Positions 27,540 through 36,942 of a stretch of 57,682 nucleotides of DNA are shown piece by piece. Each line of letters opens with the position of its first letter. Position 1 is the first letter of the stretch. This DNA comes from Methylococcales bacterium OPU3_GD_OMZ (GTDB taxonomy: Bacteria > Pseudomonadota > Gammaproteobacteria > Methylococcales > Methylomonadaceae), in NCBI GenBank assembly GCA_001901525.1, contig MPSY01000001.1, positions 18,180-75,861 of the forward strand. Direction: 5' to 3'. The notes beneath the pieces are model-generated. The model worked only from the letters and a program-made list of their open reading frames with translations. It was not told where the DNA came from and searched no databases. A program made the position numbers and the translations under genes.

Positions 27540-29810
27540 ATGAGTAATAAAAAATCGTCTTTTAATCCAAAGCACGACCCCTATGCCCAACGTGAGGCTC
27601 AAAAGTACGTTAATCCTATTCCAAGTCGGGAACTCATTATTGAGTTATTAACCGACCACGGTAAACCCTTAACCCAAAAGGCCATCCAAAAAGCATTTAC
27701 GTTGTTTGACGAGGAGCAGGTTGAGGCGTTACGGAGGCGGCTTCGTGCGATGGAACGCGATGGGCAGGTATTGAAAAACAGAAAGCAGTGTTTTTGTTTA
27801 GTCAATAGTAAAGATTTGATCGTTGGACGGGTGATTGGTCACCCAGAAGGCTTTGGTTTTTTAAGGCCGGATGATGCCACGGAAGATTTATATTTTTCAC
27901 CACGAGAAATGAAAGCACTCATGCATAATGATCGTGTTGTCGCACAGATTATTACCATCGATAGGCGGGGGCGCCGTGAAGGCAGTGTTGTTGAGATTTT
28001 AGAGCGTCTGACGGCTCGGGTGGTGGGTCGAATTATTCTTGATAAAGGTATTGCCTTCGTTATTCCTAATAATAAAAAAATTAATCAAGATATTATTATT
28101 CCCCAAGTTGAAATTAACGGCGCATTACATGAACAGATTGTCGTGGCTGAATTAATCGAACAACCCACGAAAAGAAACAAGCCGATCGGTAAGGTTGTTG
28201 AGATTATGGGCGATCATATGGCCCCGGGTATGGAGATTGAAGTGGCGCTGCGGTCTTATGAATTACCCTTTATTTGGCCGGACTTGGTGTTAGATGAAAT
28301 TAATGACTTAAAAGCTGAAGTTCCCGAGGCGGCTAAAACGAACCGAATTGATTTACGCCATACCCCTTTAATCACTATTGATGGTGAGGATGCGCGTGAC
28401 TTTGATGATGCTGTGTATTGTGAACGGGTAGGGCGCGCATGGAAACTAATTGTTGCTATTGCCGATGTTTCTTTTTATGTTACGCCAGACTCTGCATTAG
28501 ATACTGAAGCTAGAAATCGTGGGACTTCTGTTTATTTTCCTGAACAAGTTATTCCTATGCTTCCTGAAGCGTTATCGAATGGATTATGTTCAATTAATCC
28601 TGAGGTTGATCGTCTTTGTTTAGTGTGTGAAATGATGGTTAGCGATCAAGGGGTAGTGACTGAAACAAACTTTTATGAAGCCGTTATGCGTTCTCATGCG
28701 CGTATGACTTATACGGAAGTCGCAGGTATTATTAAAGATAACACACCCGAATTACTCGAAAAATATCATGATCGGTTAGATAACTTGGCAGATTTACACC
28801 AATTATTTACCGTGTTGAGTCAAATTCGTGAGCAACGGGGTGCTATGGATTTTGATACCCGTGAAACGCAAATCATTTTTGCTGAGAACAGAAAAATAGA
28901 GCAGATTATTCCAACCACGCGTAATGATGCCCATCGTATGATTGAGGAGTTTATGATTGCTGCTAATATTTCAGCGGCACGGTTTCTTCAAAAGCATAAA
29001 ATGCCTAAATTACTGCGGGTTCATGAAGGGCCTTCTGCTGAGAAAGTACTTGACCTACGGGTATTTTTAAATGAATTAGGGTTGTCTTTAGACGGTGGGT
29101 TGAAACCCGAACCTAAAGACTATATGGCGTTGATGGATCAGGTAAAAGGGCGAGCCGATAGCCATTTAATTCAGACGGTTATTTTAAGGTCACTATCGCA
29201 AGCGGTGTATAGTGCTGAGGATAAAGGCCATTTTGGATTGGCGTTAGAGGCATACGGGCATTTTACTTCACCGATCAGGCGTTATCCTGATCTGTTGATT
29301 CACCGTGCGATTAAACATGTTTGTCTCGGGTTGCCGCCGGAGGCCTTTAGGTACAGTTTCCAAGATATGGTTAACTTCGGTGAGCATTGTTCGGCAACGG
29401 AGCGACGTGCTGATGAAGCAACCCGGGAAGTCGTTAGCTGGCTTAAATGTGAATATATGATGGATAAAATTGGTCAGGAATTTTCAGGCATTATTTCTTC
29501 CGTTACCGCATTCGGCTTGTTTATTGAGTTAGAGGATTTGTATATTGAGGGTCTTGTTCATATTTCCACCTTAGGAAAAGATTTTTATCATTTTGATGCG
29601 GTAAGTCATCAATTGACCGGTGAGAAAACAGGTAAGAAATACCGTTTGGGTGATGCGATTAACGTTGTGTTGGCACGGGTCGACTTGGATGAGAAAAAAA
29701 TAGATTTTGATTTACCGCAAAAAAGTTATAAGACAAAAAAATTGAAGGCCGATAAAAAGGTGAAAAAAATTAAAAAGAATAAAAAGATTAAGAAGAGGCC
29801 TCAACATTGA
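27540..29810 (+). CDS. rnr: Ribonuclease R
   Basis: RNase R is a 3'-5' exonuclease that degrades structured RNA and helps in RNA quality control. The 756-residue product has N-terminal helix-turn-helix and cold-shock domains and a central RNB domain whose catalytic aspartates sit in IDGEDARDFDDAVYCE. Further RNB motifs are SPIRRYPDLLIHRA and GAMDFDTRE, followed by an S1 domain. The last 35 residues are almost all lysine and arginine. The start has only a weak ribosome-binding site. rlmB overlaps the stop in a TTGA arrangement, the usual rnr-rlmB pairing. Confidence 0.96.
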   Translation: MSNKKSSFNPKHDPYAQREAQKYVNPIPSRELIIELLTDHGKPLTQKAIQKAFTLFDEEQVEALRRRLRAMERDGQVLKNRKQCFCLVNSKDLIVGRVIGHPEGFGFLRPDDATEDLYFSPREMKALMHNDRVVAQIITIDRRGRREGSVVEILERLTARVVGRIILDKGIAFVIPNNKKINQDIIIPQVEINGALHEQIVVAELIEQPTKRNKPIGKVVEIMGDHMAPGMEIEVALRSYELPFIWPDLVLDEINDLKAEVPEAAKTNRIDLRHTPLITIDGEDARDFDDAVYCERVGRAWKLIVAIADVSFYVTPDSALDTEARNRGTSVYFPEQVIPMLPEALSNGLCSINPEVDRLCLVCEMMVSDQGVVTETNFYEAVMRSHARMTYTEVAGIIKDNTPELLEKYHDRLDNLADLHQLFTVLSQIREQRGAMDFDTRETQIIFAENRKIEQIIPTTRNDAHRMIEEFMIAANISAARFLQKHKMPKLLRVHEGPSAEKVLDLRVFLNELGLSLDGGLKPEPKDYMALMDQVKGRADSHLIQTVILRSLSQAVYSAEDKGHFGLALEAYGHFTSPIRRYPDLLIHRAIKHVCLGLPPEAFRYSFQDMVNFGEHCSATERRADEATREVVSWLKCEYMMDKIGQEFSGIISSVTAFGLFIELEDLYIEGLVHISTLGKDFYHFDAVSHQLTGEKTGKKYRLGDAINVVLARVDLDEKKIDFDLPQKSYKTKKLKADKKVKKIKKNKKIKKRPQH

Positions 29811-30550
29811 AGCCAACCATCATCGTTGGCATTCATGCCGTTCAATCGGCATTAGATTATTCAGTTGAAAAAATTCAAGGCGTCTGGGTTGATGGCAGTC
29901 GTCAAGATGCAAAATTCAAAGAACTGGTACAGCAACTGGCTCGTTTACCGGTGCCTTTTCATAAAACAAACAAGAAAACACTGGAGCAATTAAGTGAAGG
30001 GCGTAATCATCAGGGGGTCTTAGTTGAGGTTAATTTGCCTAAGATTAAAACTGAAAAAATGCTCATGGAGAAAATTAAAACCGCATCAGAGACACCTTTT
30101 TTCTTAGTGTTAGATCAAGTTCAAGATCCACATAATTTAGGGGCTTGTTTAAGAACGGCTGATGCCGTCGGTGTTCAGGGTGTTATTTTACCGAAGGATA
30201 ACTCAGTGGGGTTGACGCCCACCGTGTGTAAAGTCGCTAGTGGGGCTGCGGAAACCGTTCCTGTTTATCAGGTGACCAATCTTGCGCGGATTTTACGCTG
30301 GATGAAACAACAAGGTATTTGGGTTATGGGGGCGGCAGGGGAAGCCTCTCAGACGGTTTTTCAAATTGAATTAACAGGGCCTTTGGCTTTTGTGGTCGGT
30401 GCTGAAGGGAAGGGCTTGCGGCGATTAACAAGGGAGCAATGTGATGTGTTAGTGAAATTACCGATGGTGGGGCAAGTAGAAAGTCTTAATCTTTCGGTCG
30501 CATCGGGAATTCTTTTGTATGAGGCGTTGCGTCAAAGAGGCATGGCATAA
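29807..30550 (+). CDS. rlmB: 23S rRNA 2'-O-methyltransferase RlmB
   Basis: RlmB methylates the 2'-hydroxyl of G2251 in 23S rRNA using S-adenosylmethionine. The 247-residue SPOUT protein has motif 1 NLGACLRTADAVGV (about residues 110-123), motif 2 VGAEGKGLRRLT and motif 3 LPMVGQVESLNLSVASGILLYE, which form the trefoil knot. The start is a TTG that overlaps the rnr stop as TTGA; the sequence begins TIIVGIHAVQSAL as expected. A YbaK-like N-terminal domain precedes the catalytic part. A gap of 155 bases follows before the next gene. Confidence 0.95.
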   Translation: MKPTIIVGIHAVQSALDYSVEKIQGVWVDGSRQDAKFKELVQQLARLPVPFHKTNKKTLEQLSEGRNHQGVLVEVNLPKIKTEKMLMEKIKTASETPFFLVLDQVQDPHNLGACLRTADAVGVQGVILPKDNSVGLTPTVCKVASGAAETVPVYQVTNLARILRWMKQQGIWVMGAAGEASQTVFQIELTGPLAFVVGAEGKGLRRLTREQCDVLVKLPMVGQVESLNLSVASGILLYEALRQRGMA

Positions 30551-30705
30551 ACGATTAATATGTTTTTTTTGATAAAAGAGCAGCGTGTACCCCGAGAATG
30601 TTAAATAAAGTCAGTTTGCGTATTGTTTTTATAATTTACAGTAAATGGACATGGTATCCTTCCCGATATCTATAAGGGTTAGTTTTAATTAGGAGTTTTA
30701 TTGGT

Positions 30706-31596
30706 ATGAGCAAAAAGTATAGGTCTGTTTTCTCACCTTCAACAGCGCAAGAGCGAAAAGAGAATTTCGAAAGTTATTGGGAGTTTACCCAGCGCCACGG
30801 TGGTGAATTATTTGAAGATGATAAAGATTTAGCGGTTAAACGTGAAAGACTAAAATATTTTAAGGATAACCCCGTTAAATTAAGAAAGCCTTTGGTTGAT
30901 CCTGAGGCATTTTATCGTAATTATATTGAAGTGCAGGATGATCCGGCAACCTTAGATCGTATGACTTTAATGATGACTTGTATGTATAAATTTGCCCGGC
31001 ATGAGTGGGTCGGTATTAAAGGTGCTTGGGATGTGGTGCCTGATATGGCTAATTCCCATACTATCGAAGATAAAATAAGCCGAGTACATCTGGCTGAAGA
31101 ATTCTGTCATGTTCGTTTGTTTGACGAAATATTGAGAACTTTTGGACTTAATAAAGTCGAGTGGGTTCCATTAAGTCCGTGGAAAGAAAAGGTCTATGAA
31201 CAATTCCCGAAGCTTCCTGGTTTTTTGATGGATACACCGGCCTTTGTGACTGAGTTGATGGGGGTTACTTTTTATTGTCATTTACATGCCTTGTTCGATG
31301 ATATTTTGGCGGATGAACCTGAAGTGCTTGAACGTGTAAAGGCCTTGCTTGATGAAATTACTATTGATGAAATGGCACATGTAGGGCAGCGACGGAATTT
31401 TATAGGACCGATTGGTATTAAAATTTCAGAGGCGTTAGTAAGTCCTTTTTATAAAATGTTTTTCAATGATATGCCTGAGTTTGATCATTTATTTGATGTG
31501 CAACAAATGATTAAAGATGGTCAAGAATTTGATTTCAATAATGTTCCAGAGCATATGATTGAGCGTAGTTGGATTCCTTCTTATTGTAAAATATAA
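30706..31596 (+). CDS. Probable di-iron ferritin-like protein of unknown function
   Basis: The 296-residue protein has a ligand pattern of a carboxylate-bridged di-iron helical bundle: Glu100 (ARHEW), the ExxH of EEFCH (Glu132, His135), Glu183 (VTELMG) and a second ExxH in DEMAH (Glu222, His225). This order and spacing (about 32, 51 and 39 residues) resembles the AurF-type oxygenases and other ferritin-like proteins. No signal peptide is seen. An AGGAG ribosome-binding site precedes the ATG. It stands alone and ends at a terminator. Iron binding and reactivity are inferred from motifs; substrate unknown. Confidence 0.7.
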   Translation: MSKKYRSVFSPSTAQERKENFESYWEFTQRHGGELFEDDKDLAVKRERLKYFKDNPVKLRKPLVDPEAFYRNYIEVQDDPATLDRMTLMMTCMYKFARHEWVGIKGAWDVVPDMANSHTIEDKISRVHLAEEFCHVRLFDEILRTFGLNKVEWVPLSPWKEKVYEQFPKLPGFLMDTPAFVTELMGVTFYCHLHALFDDILADEPEVLERVKALLDEITIDEMAHVGQRRNFIGPIGIKISEALVSPFYKMFFNDMPEFDHLFDVQQMIKDGQEFDFNNVPEHMIERSWIPSYCKI

Positions 31597-31610
31597 GTCA
31601 AATTCTCCTG

Positions 31611-31645
31611 AACAAGAACCTTTTGAAAAGGGTTCTTGTTTTTGA
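31611..31645 (+). terminator. Intrinsic terminator after the di-iron gene
   Basis: AACAAGAACC (31611-31620) pairs with GGTTCTTGTT (31631-31640), and a few inner T-A pairs extend the stem. It ends in a run of five T residues. It lies 15 bases after the stop. Confidence 0.8.
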
Positions 31646-31648
31646 GCC

Positions 31649-31701
31649 ATTGATTTAGGCGACTCATTTTGACGCAGTGAAAGTGAGTCGCCTAAATCAA
31701 T
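31649..31701. repeat. 18-bp perfect inverted repeat in the convergent region
   Basis: The arms at 31649-31666 and 31684-31701 are exact reverse complements, with a 17-base loop. Three further T-G/T-A pairs extend the stem inward. The right arm overlaps the stop codon of the minus-strand gene. It may act as a bidirectional stop signal or mRNA 3' end stabiliser, since no T-run follows on either side. Confidence 0.75.
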
Positions 31702-31873
31702 CTTCTTTACTGTAACGAGCGGTTCTATGACCGCAGCGACGACATTCAACTTTCTCAACAGTGTCACCAACGCTAAACCCAAAGGTCACGGAAATAACGA
31801 TATAGTCATGTTCGCCAAGAAGGCAAAGAATACGGCCTAATAATTTGGGTAGTTCTCTTTTTTTTTCGGTCAT
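31697..31873 (-). CDS. Small zinc-ribbon-like protein (DUF1660-like), unknown function
   Basis: I place the start at 31873, which gives a 58-residue protein beginning MTEKKRELPKLLGR; a longer frame to 31963 would run into psd. The candidate metal ligands are Cys17, His22, Cys44 and Cys47 (LLGEHDY...CRRCGHRT). The length and the C-x-x-x-x-H ... CxxCGH layout resemble short DUF1660 proteins first described in phages. There is no clear ribosome-binding site. It follows psd on the same strand, and its stop lies within the large inverted repeat. Function cannot be stated. Confidence 0.55.
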   Translation of the reverse strand: MTEKKRELPKLLGRILCLLGEHDYIVISVTFGFSVGDTVEKVECRRCGHRTARYSKED

Positions 31874-31959
31874 AGTAAAAAGTCTTTTTTGGATAGAGTT
31901 TGTTATAAAATAGTAATTAAGTTGGTTTTCACTACGGGCAAATAATTTTTCTGGGTTGA

Positions 31960-32823
31960 TCACTGTTCATAAGCTACGCCTAATTGTTGACCCAGTTGGA
32001 TATTTTCGCCGGCTTTTAATTCAGTTAACCAGTTCATTTGGTCTTGTCCGAAAAGAACGATAATGGTTGAACCCATATTGAAACGACCCATTTCATCTGC
32101 AAATTTTAATATGGGTGGATTATCAGGGTAGTGCCAACGTCTTATTGTTTTTGAACTTGGCGGTGTCACAACACCGTGCCAAACGGTTTCAATGCTGGAA
32201 ACAAAAATAGCACCCACCAGTATTAGAGCCATAGGGCCTGATTCGGTTTCATAAATAGTTACGACACGTTCATTTCTGGCAAACAGGTCCGGAACGGCTT
32301 CGGTAGTCGCTGTGTTGACACTAAATAATCGCCCGGGAATATGAATCATTTCTTTTAGGGTGCCTGTGGCGGGCATGTGCAGTCGGTGGTAGTCTTTCGG
32401 TGATAAGTAAATAGTGACAAACTGGCCATTCTTAAAAATATCAGCAGTAGCGGGGTCGCCCCCTAAAAGCGTTTTAGCGGAGAAGTTTTTGCCTTTAGCT
32501 TGAATGATTTGGTCGTTATCAATTGTCCCTATTTGACTGATAGCGCCATCGGCTGGGCTGATAATAGCGTGTGATTCTCGGCAGATTGGGCGTGTGCCGG
32601 GTTTAAGCGTCCGTGTAAAAAAAGCGTTAAAATGGCTGTAGGAGGTCGGGTCAGAATTTATGGCTTCATTCATATTGACCTGATAGTGTTTAATTATTAA
32701 TTTAATCGCAAAGTTTTTCCATGGTTCAAAGGTGGACTCGGTAAATAGCTGCATCAAACGAGATAAAAGGTGGTGAGGGAGTAGGGTTTGAATGGACGCG
32801 TTGATTTTTTTTGATAAGGCCAT
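31960..32823 (-). CDS. psd: Phosphatidylserine decarboxylase proenzyme
   Basis: Psd makes phosphatidylethanolamine in the inner membrane and uses a pyruvoyl group formed by self-cleavage. The 287-residue proenzyme shows the SPADGAIS segment, the YLSPKDYHRLHMPATG histidine region, and MGST near the C-terminus, with Ser252 as the expected cleavage and pyruvoyl residue. The large beta chain would be residues 1-251 and the small alpha chain about 36 residues. The N-terminal region is helical and amphipathic. It lies between queF and the small zinc-ribbon-like gene on the minus strand. Confidence 0.95.
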   Translation of the reverse strand: MALSKKINASIQTLLPHHLLSRLMQLFTESTFEPWKNFAIKLIIKHYQVNMNEAINSDPTSYSHFNAFFTRTLKPGTRPICRESHAIISPADGAISQIGTIDNDQIIQAKGKNFSAKTLLGGDPATADIFKNGQFVTIYLSPKDYHRLHMPATGTLKEMIHIPGRLFSVNTATTEAVPDLFARNERVVTIYETESGPMALILVGAIFVSSIETVWHGVVTPPSSKTIRRWHYPDNPPILKFADEMGRFNMGSTIIVLFGQDQMNWLTELKAGENIQLGQQLGVAYEQ

Positions 32824-32880
32824 TTTTTTTAAAAAAGAAAGTTATGAGTTAAATAAAGGCGTTGGCTGGGTGCGGCAGCG

Positions 32881-33270
32881 TCAAGGCAATGTGATTAAAT
32901 CGTCCGGTTGCCAGTCTGGGTTGCGGTGTTCTGCGATGACGGTGGTAGCAATACCGCCGCGAACCCAGAATTCAGCACTTACCCGCATGAAGTTAGGTTG
33001 AATTGCGTCGACAATATCATTTAATATTTGATTGGTGACCGCTTCATGAAAGGCGCCTTGATTCCGATATGACCAGTAATAAAGTTTAAGTGATTTGAGC
33101 TCAATACAGGCGTTATTAGGAATGTACTCAAGGGTAATATTGGCGAAATCAGGTTGACCGGTTTTCGGACATAGGCATGTGAATTCAGGGGTTTCAATAC
33201 GAATGGTATAGTTTCGTCCTGGTTGAGGATTTTCAAAAGTTTCAAGGTTTTTAATCGGTTCTGTCGTCAT
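32881..33270 (-). CDS. queF: 7-cyano-7-deazaguanine reductase, short (YkvM) type
   Basis: QueF reduces preQ0 to preQ1 with NADPH in queuosine synthesis. I place the start at 33270 ([15 protein letters not shown]), because the 38 residues upstream are a poor match to any QueF N-terminus. The 129-residue enzyme has the thioimide-forming cysteine in [14 protein letters not shown], and the [17 protein letters not shown] segment carries the other catalytic and NADPH residues. It is the unimodular form seen in Bacillus. The E. coli enzyme is a bimodular protein of about 280 residues. psd follows after 57 bases. Confidence 0.92.
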   Translation of the reverse strand: MTTEPIKNLETFENPQPGRNYTIRIETPEFTCLCPKTGQPDFANITLEYIPNNACIELKSLKLYYWSYRNQGAFHEAVTNQILNDIVDAIQPNFMRVSAEFWVRGGIATTVIAEHRNPDWQPDDLITLP

Positions 33271-33432
33271 CGTGTCAATTAAGGAAGGGAATTGATTATA
33301 AGAAGTGAATGATCTATAGTAAATGCTCTCAAAATTGCCATGAGGGACCTTTCTTATAGGTTTTCGGCGTAAGTCCAAATGCACTCATTTGGTTCAAAGC
33401 TCACATTAAAAAATGAGGATATTCTACCAGTA

Positions 33433-36400
33433 ATGCGACTGGAAAAAATCAAACTTTCGGGTTTTAAATCGTTTGTTGATCCAACTACGGTCCATTTGAC
33501 TAGCAATCTTATTGGTATTGTGGGTCCTAATGGGTGTGGTAAATCAAATATTATTGACGCTGTTCGATGGGTGATGGGCGAAAGCTCAGCTAAACATTTG
33601 CGCGGAGGTAATATGGCGGATGTGATCTTTAACGGTTCAGCTACGCGCCAACCGGTCAGTCATGCCTCGGTTGAGTTATTTTTTGATAATAACGAAGGCG
33701 TTTTAGGTGGGGCCTATGCGCAGTACAGCACAATCTCTGTCAAGCGCAAGTTGAATCGTGATGGGCAGTCAGTTTATTTTTTGAATAATTTACGGTGCCG
33801 TCGTCGAGATATTGTCGATATTTTCTTAGGTACCGGTTTAGGTGCCAGAAGTTATGCCATCATTGAACAAGGCACTATCTCAAAAATGGTTGAATCTAAG
33901 CCGGAAGAATTAAGAGAGCATATCGAAGAAGCCGCGGGTATTTCAAAATATAAAGAAAGACGTCATGAAACTGAAATCAGAATGCGTCATACCCGTGAAA
34001 ATCTTGATCGATTGAATGATATACGGAGCGAGGTTGATAAACAACTTAAACGGTTAAAGTCACAAGCTAAAAAAGCAGAAAGCTTTAAACAGTTAAAGAA
34101 AGAAGAGCGGCAATGCCGAGTTGAGTTATTAGCGCTACGCTGGCAGGGTTATCACGCTGAAGTCTGTGGTTATGAGGATAAAATTCAGGACATTGCTGGA
34201 ACGCATAATAGCTTGTCGGTACAGCAGGTAGAATTAAAGGCTACTATAGCGACTAAGCAGGATTTGCTAAGAAGTCATCGTGAACTATCAGGTCAGGAGC
34301 AAGAACGTTATTATCAATCGGTTGCTCAGGTTGATCAGTTATCTCAGAAGATTGACCATGCGACTCAAAATAATGAGCGATTACAACTTGAGATTACCCG
34401 TTTAAGAAGTCAGGAAAAGAATATTGCCGTTGAGATTGCTGCCGATAAACAACAGCTTTTAAAGTGTACCGACGATATAAGTGCCGCAAAATCAGACTAT
34501 CAAGTGGCTGCTGAAAAAGAATTAACACTCTCACGACTCGCGCAAAAAGCCTTGGCAAAGCAGCAGCAGTGGCAAACTGAGTGGGAAACTTTTAGTGACA
34601 GTTACAATAAGGCAAAAGGGCAGGTTGAGATTCAGCAATCGCAGATTATTCAATTTGAACGTCAGCATACTCAAACGCAAAATCAATTGGAGCAATTGCA
34701 AAGTGAAAGAACTGAATTATCAGATACCACCATACAGTTAGAAATTGAAACATTGGGGCAGGCTATCGGTGAGATTAGTTTAAAGCGTGCCGAATTTCGC
34801 CAGCAACTAGAGCAACAAGTTCAAGAAATTACCCAATGCCGTCAACAAGTCAAAAGTAGTCGTGAAGACCTGAATTTATTACATGCACAAGAACATGCGC
34901 TTAATGGAAAAGTTGAGTCGTTAACATTGTTACAGCAACATTCAATGGGTAAAAGAAATAAACAATTAGTGCAATGGTTGCAGGCGAATGCATTATCGAA
35001 TGAGAAACGTTTGGCTGAGATGATCGAGGTAGAAAATGGTTGGGAACGGGCTGCGGAAATGGTTTTAACGCGTTGTCTTGATGCCATTTATGTGGATGAC
35101 TTAGGGCCTTATGTCGAGTCACTCGAGCAATTAGATGATGGAACACTCACGTTGTTCACCCGTACCGTTAAAACCAGTTATCAAAGTAAACATCAGTTGC
35201 CGTTATTGATTGATAAGATTCAGGCACCTTCGGGAGTGTCTGTGTTTTTAGAAGGTATTTATTGTGCGGATACGCTAAGAGTTGCTTATGAGCACGTAAA
35301 AAGCTTAGCAGGACATGAGTCCATCATCACCCCGAAAGGGATCTGGATAGGCGGGGGATGGTTGAAATTAACCCAGAGCAATACACCGCAAACGGGCATT
35401 CTGCAGCGAGAGAAAGAATTAAGGTCATTAAAGCAAGAGCGATCGAGTTTGGCATCTGAGTTAATTGAGAAGGAACAGTCTGTTTCTTCAGTTGAAAACC
35501 GGTTGAAGTATGCAGAAGAACAACGGGAGCTGTTTCAACAGAAAGATAAGGTGATAGCGGAAGATTTGGCTGTAAAAAGTGCCGAATTTAGTGCCAATTC
35601 AGCGCGTTTAGAGCAACAGAGTCGCCGATTAGAGCAAGTCTTACGTGATATTGAAGCGATGGAATTACAGTTGGCTGAGATCGATTTAGCAATGAAATGC
35701 TCGGGTGAAGCAAAGATGCAGGCAGTGCAGTTGATGATTGACTTGGAAAAAGAAAAGCATGCGTTGGAGCACCAGAAAAATATACTTCAAGAGGGGTGGC
35801 AAGAAGCGAGTCAGCACTCTGCTAATGCAAAACAAATGTTATTAGAATTGCAGGGGCAAATGGAGTCGTTACGAAATGCTCAACATTTAATTCAAAAGCA
35901 AATTGATCGTTTGTCAGACATCTCTAAACAAGATCATGAGCGCTTGAGTGAGTTTGAAACTAAATATCAGCAATCGATAGAACCCTTGAGTCATGATAAA
36001 ACAGCGTTAGCTGATTTTGATTCTAAAAAGAAACAATTACAAGTCGCTGTTCAGAGCATGACAGAGCAGTTGCAACAAATGGAAGCGGCATTGCATAAGC
36101 ATGTGATTGAGTTGGATCAACTCAATCAACAATTAGACGGTTTTAAAGAAGCGTTAAATAAGCACCGATTGCTCCAAGAAGAAAGTAAAATAAGACAAAA
36201 AACAGTTGATGAGCAATTGTCGGAATTAAATGCCACTGTTGCGAATGTGATTGCAAATTGTCCTGAGGATGCGGAAGAGCATTCTTGGCGGCGTAAGTTA
36301 GAGGATCTAGTGAGTGCTATTGATAAATTAGGTGCTATTAATTTAACTGCAATTGATGAATTTAATTCAGAGCAGCAACGGCTGGATTTTCTTAATGAGC

Positions 36401-36942
36401 AGCATGCTGATCTGACAGCGGCACTGGATAAACTGGACCAAGCTATTGATAAAATTGATCAGGAAACACAAGTCTGTTTTAATGCAACTTTTGATGCTAT
36501 TAATTTAGGTCTCCAGAATAAATTTGAGAAGTTATTTGATGGCGGGCGGGCTTATCTTGAATTAACTGAGGGTGATGAGCTTGAGGCGGGCGTTAATATT
36601 GTTGCCCAGCCGCCTGGGAAGAAAACGCGATCAATACATTTGCTATCAGGGGGTGAAAAGGCCCTAACCGCGGTCGCTTTAGTTTTTTCATTTTTTGATT
36701 TGAATCCAGCCCCTTTTTGTATGTTAGACGAAGTGGATGCGCCATTGGATGACACGAATGTTGAGCGATTTTCAAGATTAGTTGAGGAGATGTCTGAGAA
36801 TGTACAATTAATGTTCATCTCACATAATAAAGTAACTATGGAAATTGCAAAACAATTAGCAGGTGTTACCATGAGGGAGTCAGGCGTTTCCCGAATGGTC
36901 GCTGTAGATATTGATGAAGCAATTGATTTGGCGGAAAGTTAA
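33433..36942 (+). CDS. smc: Chromosome segregation protein SMC
   Basis: SMC forms a ring-shaped ATPase that compacts chromosomes. The start at 33433 gives MRLEKIKLSGFKSFVDPT, the usual N-terminus; an earlier frame start at 33379 is not supported. The 1169-residue protein has Walker A GPNGCGKSN (about residues 32-40) with VMGESSAKHLRGG. Two long coiled coils rich in Gln, Glu and Leu (about 170-480 and 680-1000) are joined by a hinge (about 510-640). The C-terminal head carries LSGGEKALTAVAL and FCMLDEVDAPLDD. It shares its last base with the zipA start. No MukB-type genes are seen here. Confidence 0.96.
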   Translation: MRLEKIKLSGFKSFVDPTTVHLTSNLIGIVGPNGCGKSNIIDAVRWVMGESSAKHLRGGNMADVIFNGSATRQPVSHASVELFFDNNEGVLGGAYAQYSTISVKRKLNRDGQSVYFLNNLRCRRRDIVDIFLGTGLGARSYAIIEQGTISKMVESKPEELREHIEEAAGISKYKERRHETEIRMRHTRENLDRLNDIRSEVDKQLKRLKSQAKKAESFKQLKKEERQCRVELLALRWQGYHAEVCGYEDKIQDIAGTHNSLSVQQVELKATIATKQDLLRSHRELSGQEQERYYQSVAQVDQLSQKIDHATQNNERLQLEITRLRSQEKNIAVEIAADKQQLLKCTDDISAAKSDYQVAAEKELTLSRLAQKALAKQQQWQTEWETFSDSYNKAKGQVEIQQSQIIQFERQHTQTQNQLEQLQSERTELSDTTIQLEIETLGQAIGEISLKRAEFRQQLEQQVQEITQCRQQVKSSREDLNLLHAQEHALNGKVESLTLLQQHSMGKRNKQLVQWLQANALSNEKRLAEMIEVENGWERAAEMVLTRCLDAIYVDDLGPYVESLEQLDDGTLTLFTRTVKTSYQSKHQLPLLIDKIQAPSGVSVFLEGIYCADTLRVAYEHVKSLAGHESIITPKGIWIGGGWLKLTQSNTPQTGILQREKELRSLKQERSSLASELIEKEQSVSSVENRLKYAEEQRELFQQKDKVIAEDLAVKSAEFSANSARLEQQSRRLEQVLRDIEAMELQLAEIDLAMKCSGEAKMQAVQLMIDLEKEKHALEHQKNILQEGWQEASQHSANAKQMLLELQGQMESLRNAQHLIQKQIDRLSDISKQDHERLSEFETKYQQSIEPLSHDKTALADFDSKKKQLQVAVQSMTEQLQQMEAALHKHVIELDQLNQQLDGFKEALNKHRLLQEESKIRQKTVDEQLSELNATVANVIANCPEDAEEHSWRRKLEDLVSAIDKLGAINLTAIDEFNSEQQRLDFLNEQHADLTAALDKLDQAIDKIDQETQVCFNATFDAINLGLQNKFEKLFDGGRAYLELTEGDELEAGVNIVAQPPGKKTRSIHLLSGGEKALTAVALVFSFFDLNPAPFCMLDEVDAPLDDTNVERFSRLVEEMSENVQLMFISHNKVTMEIAKQLAGVTMRESGVSRMVAVDIDEAIDLAES

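Noticed and set aside
27307..27540. 77-residue minus-strand frame next to rnr
   Set aside because: It covers the tRNA-Leu gene and its promoter and encodes a peptide explained by tRNA sequence.
33271..33432. Possible preQ1-type riboswitch before queF
   Set aside because: The divergent 162-base region between queF and smc has no recognisable pseudoknot or conserved preQ1 aptamer bases by eye.
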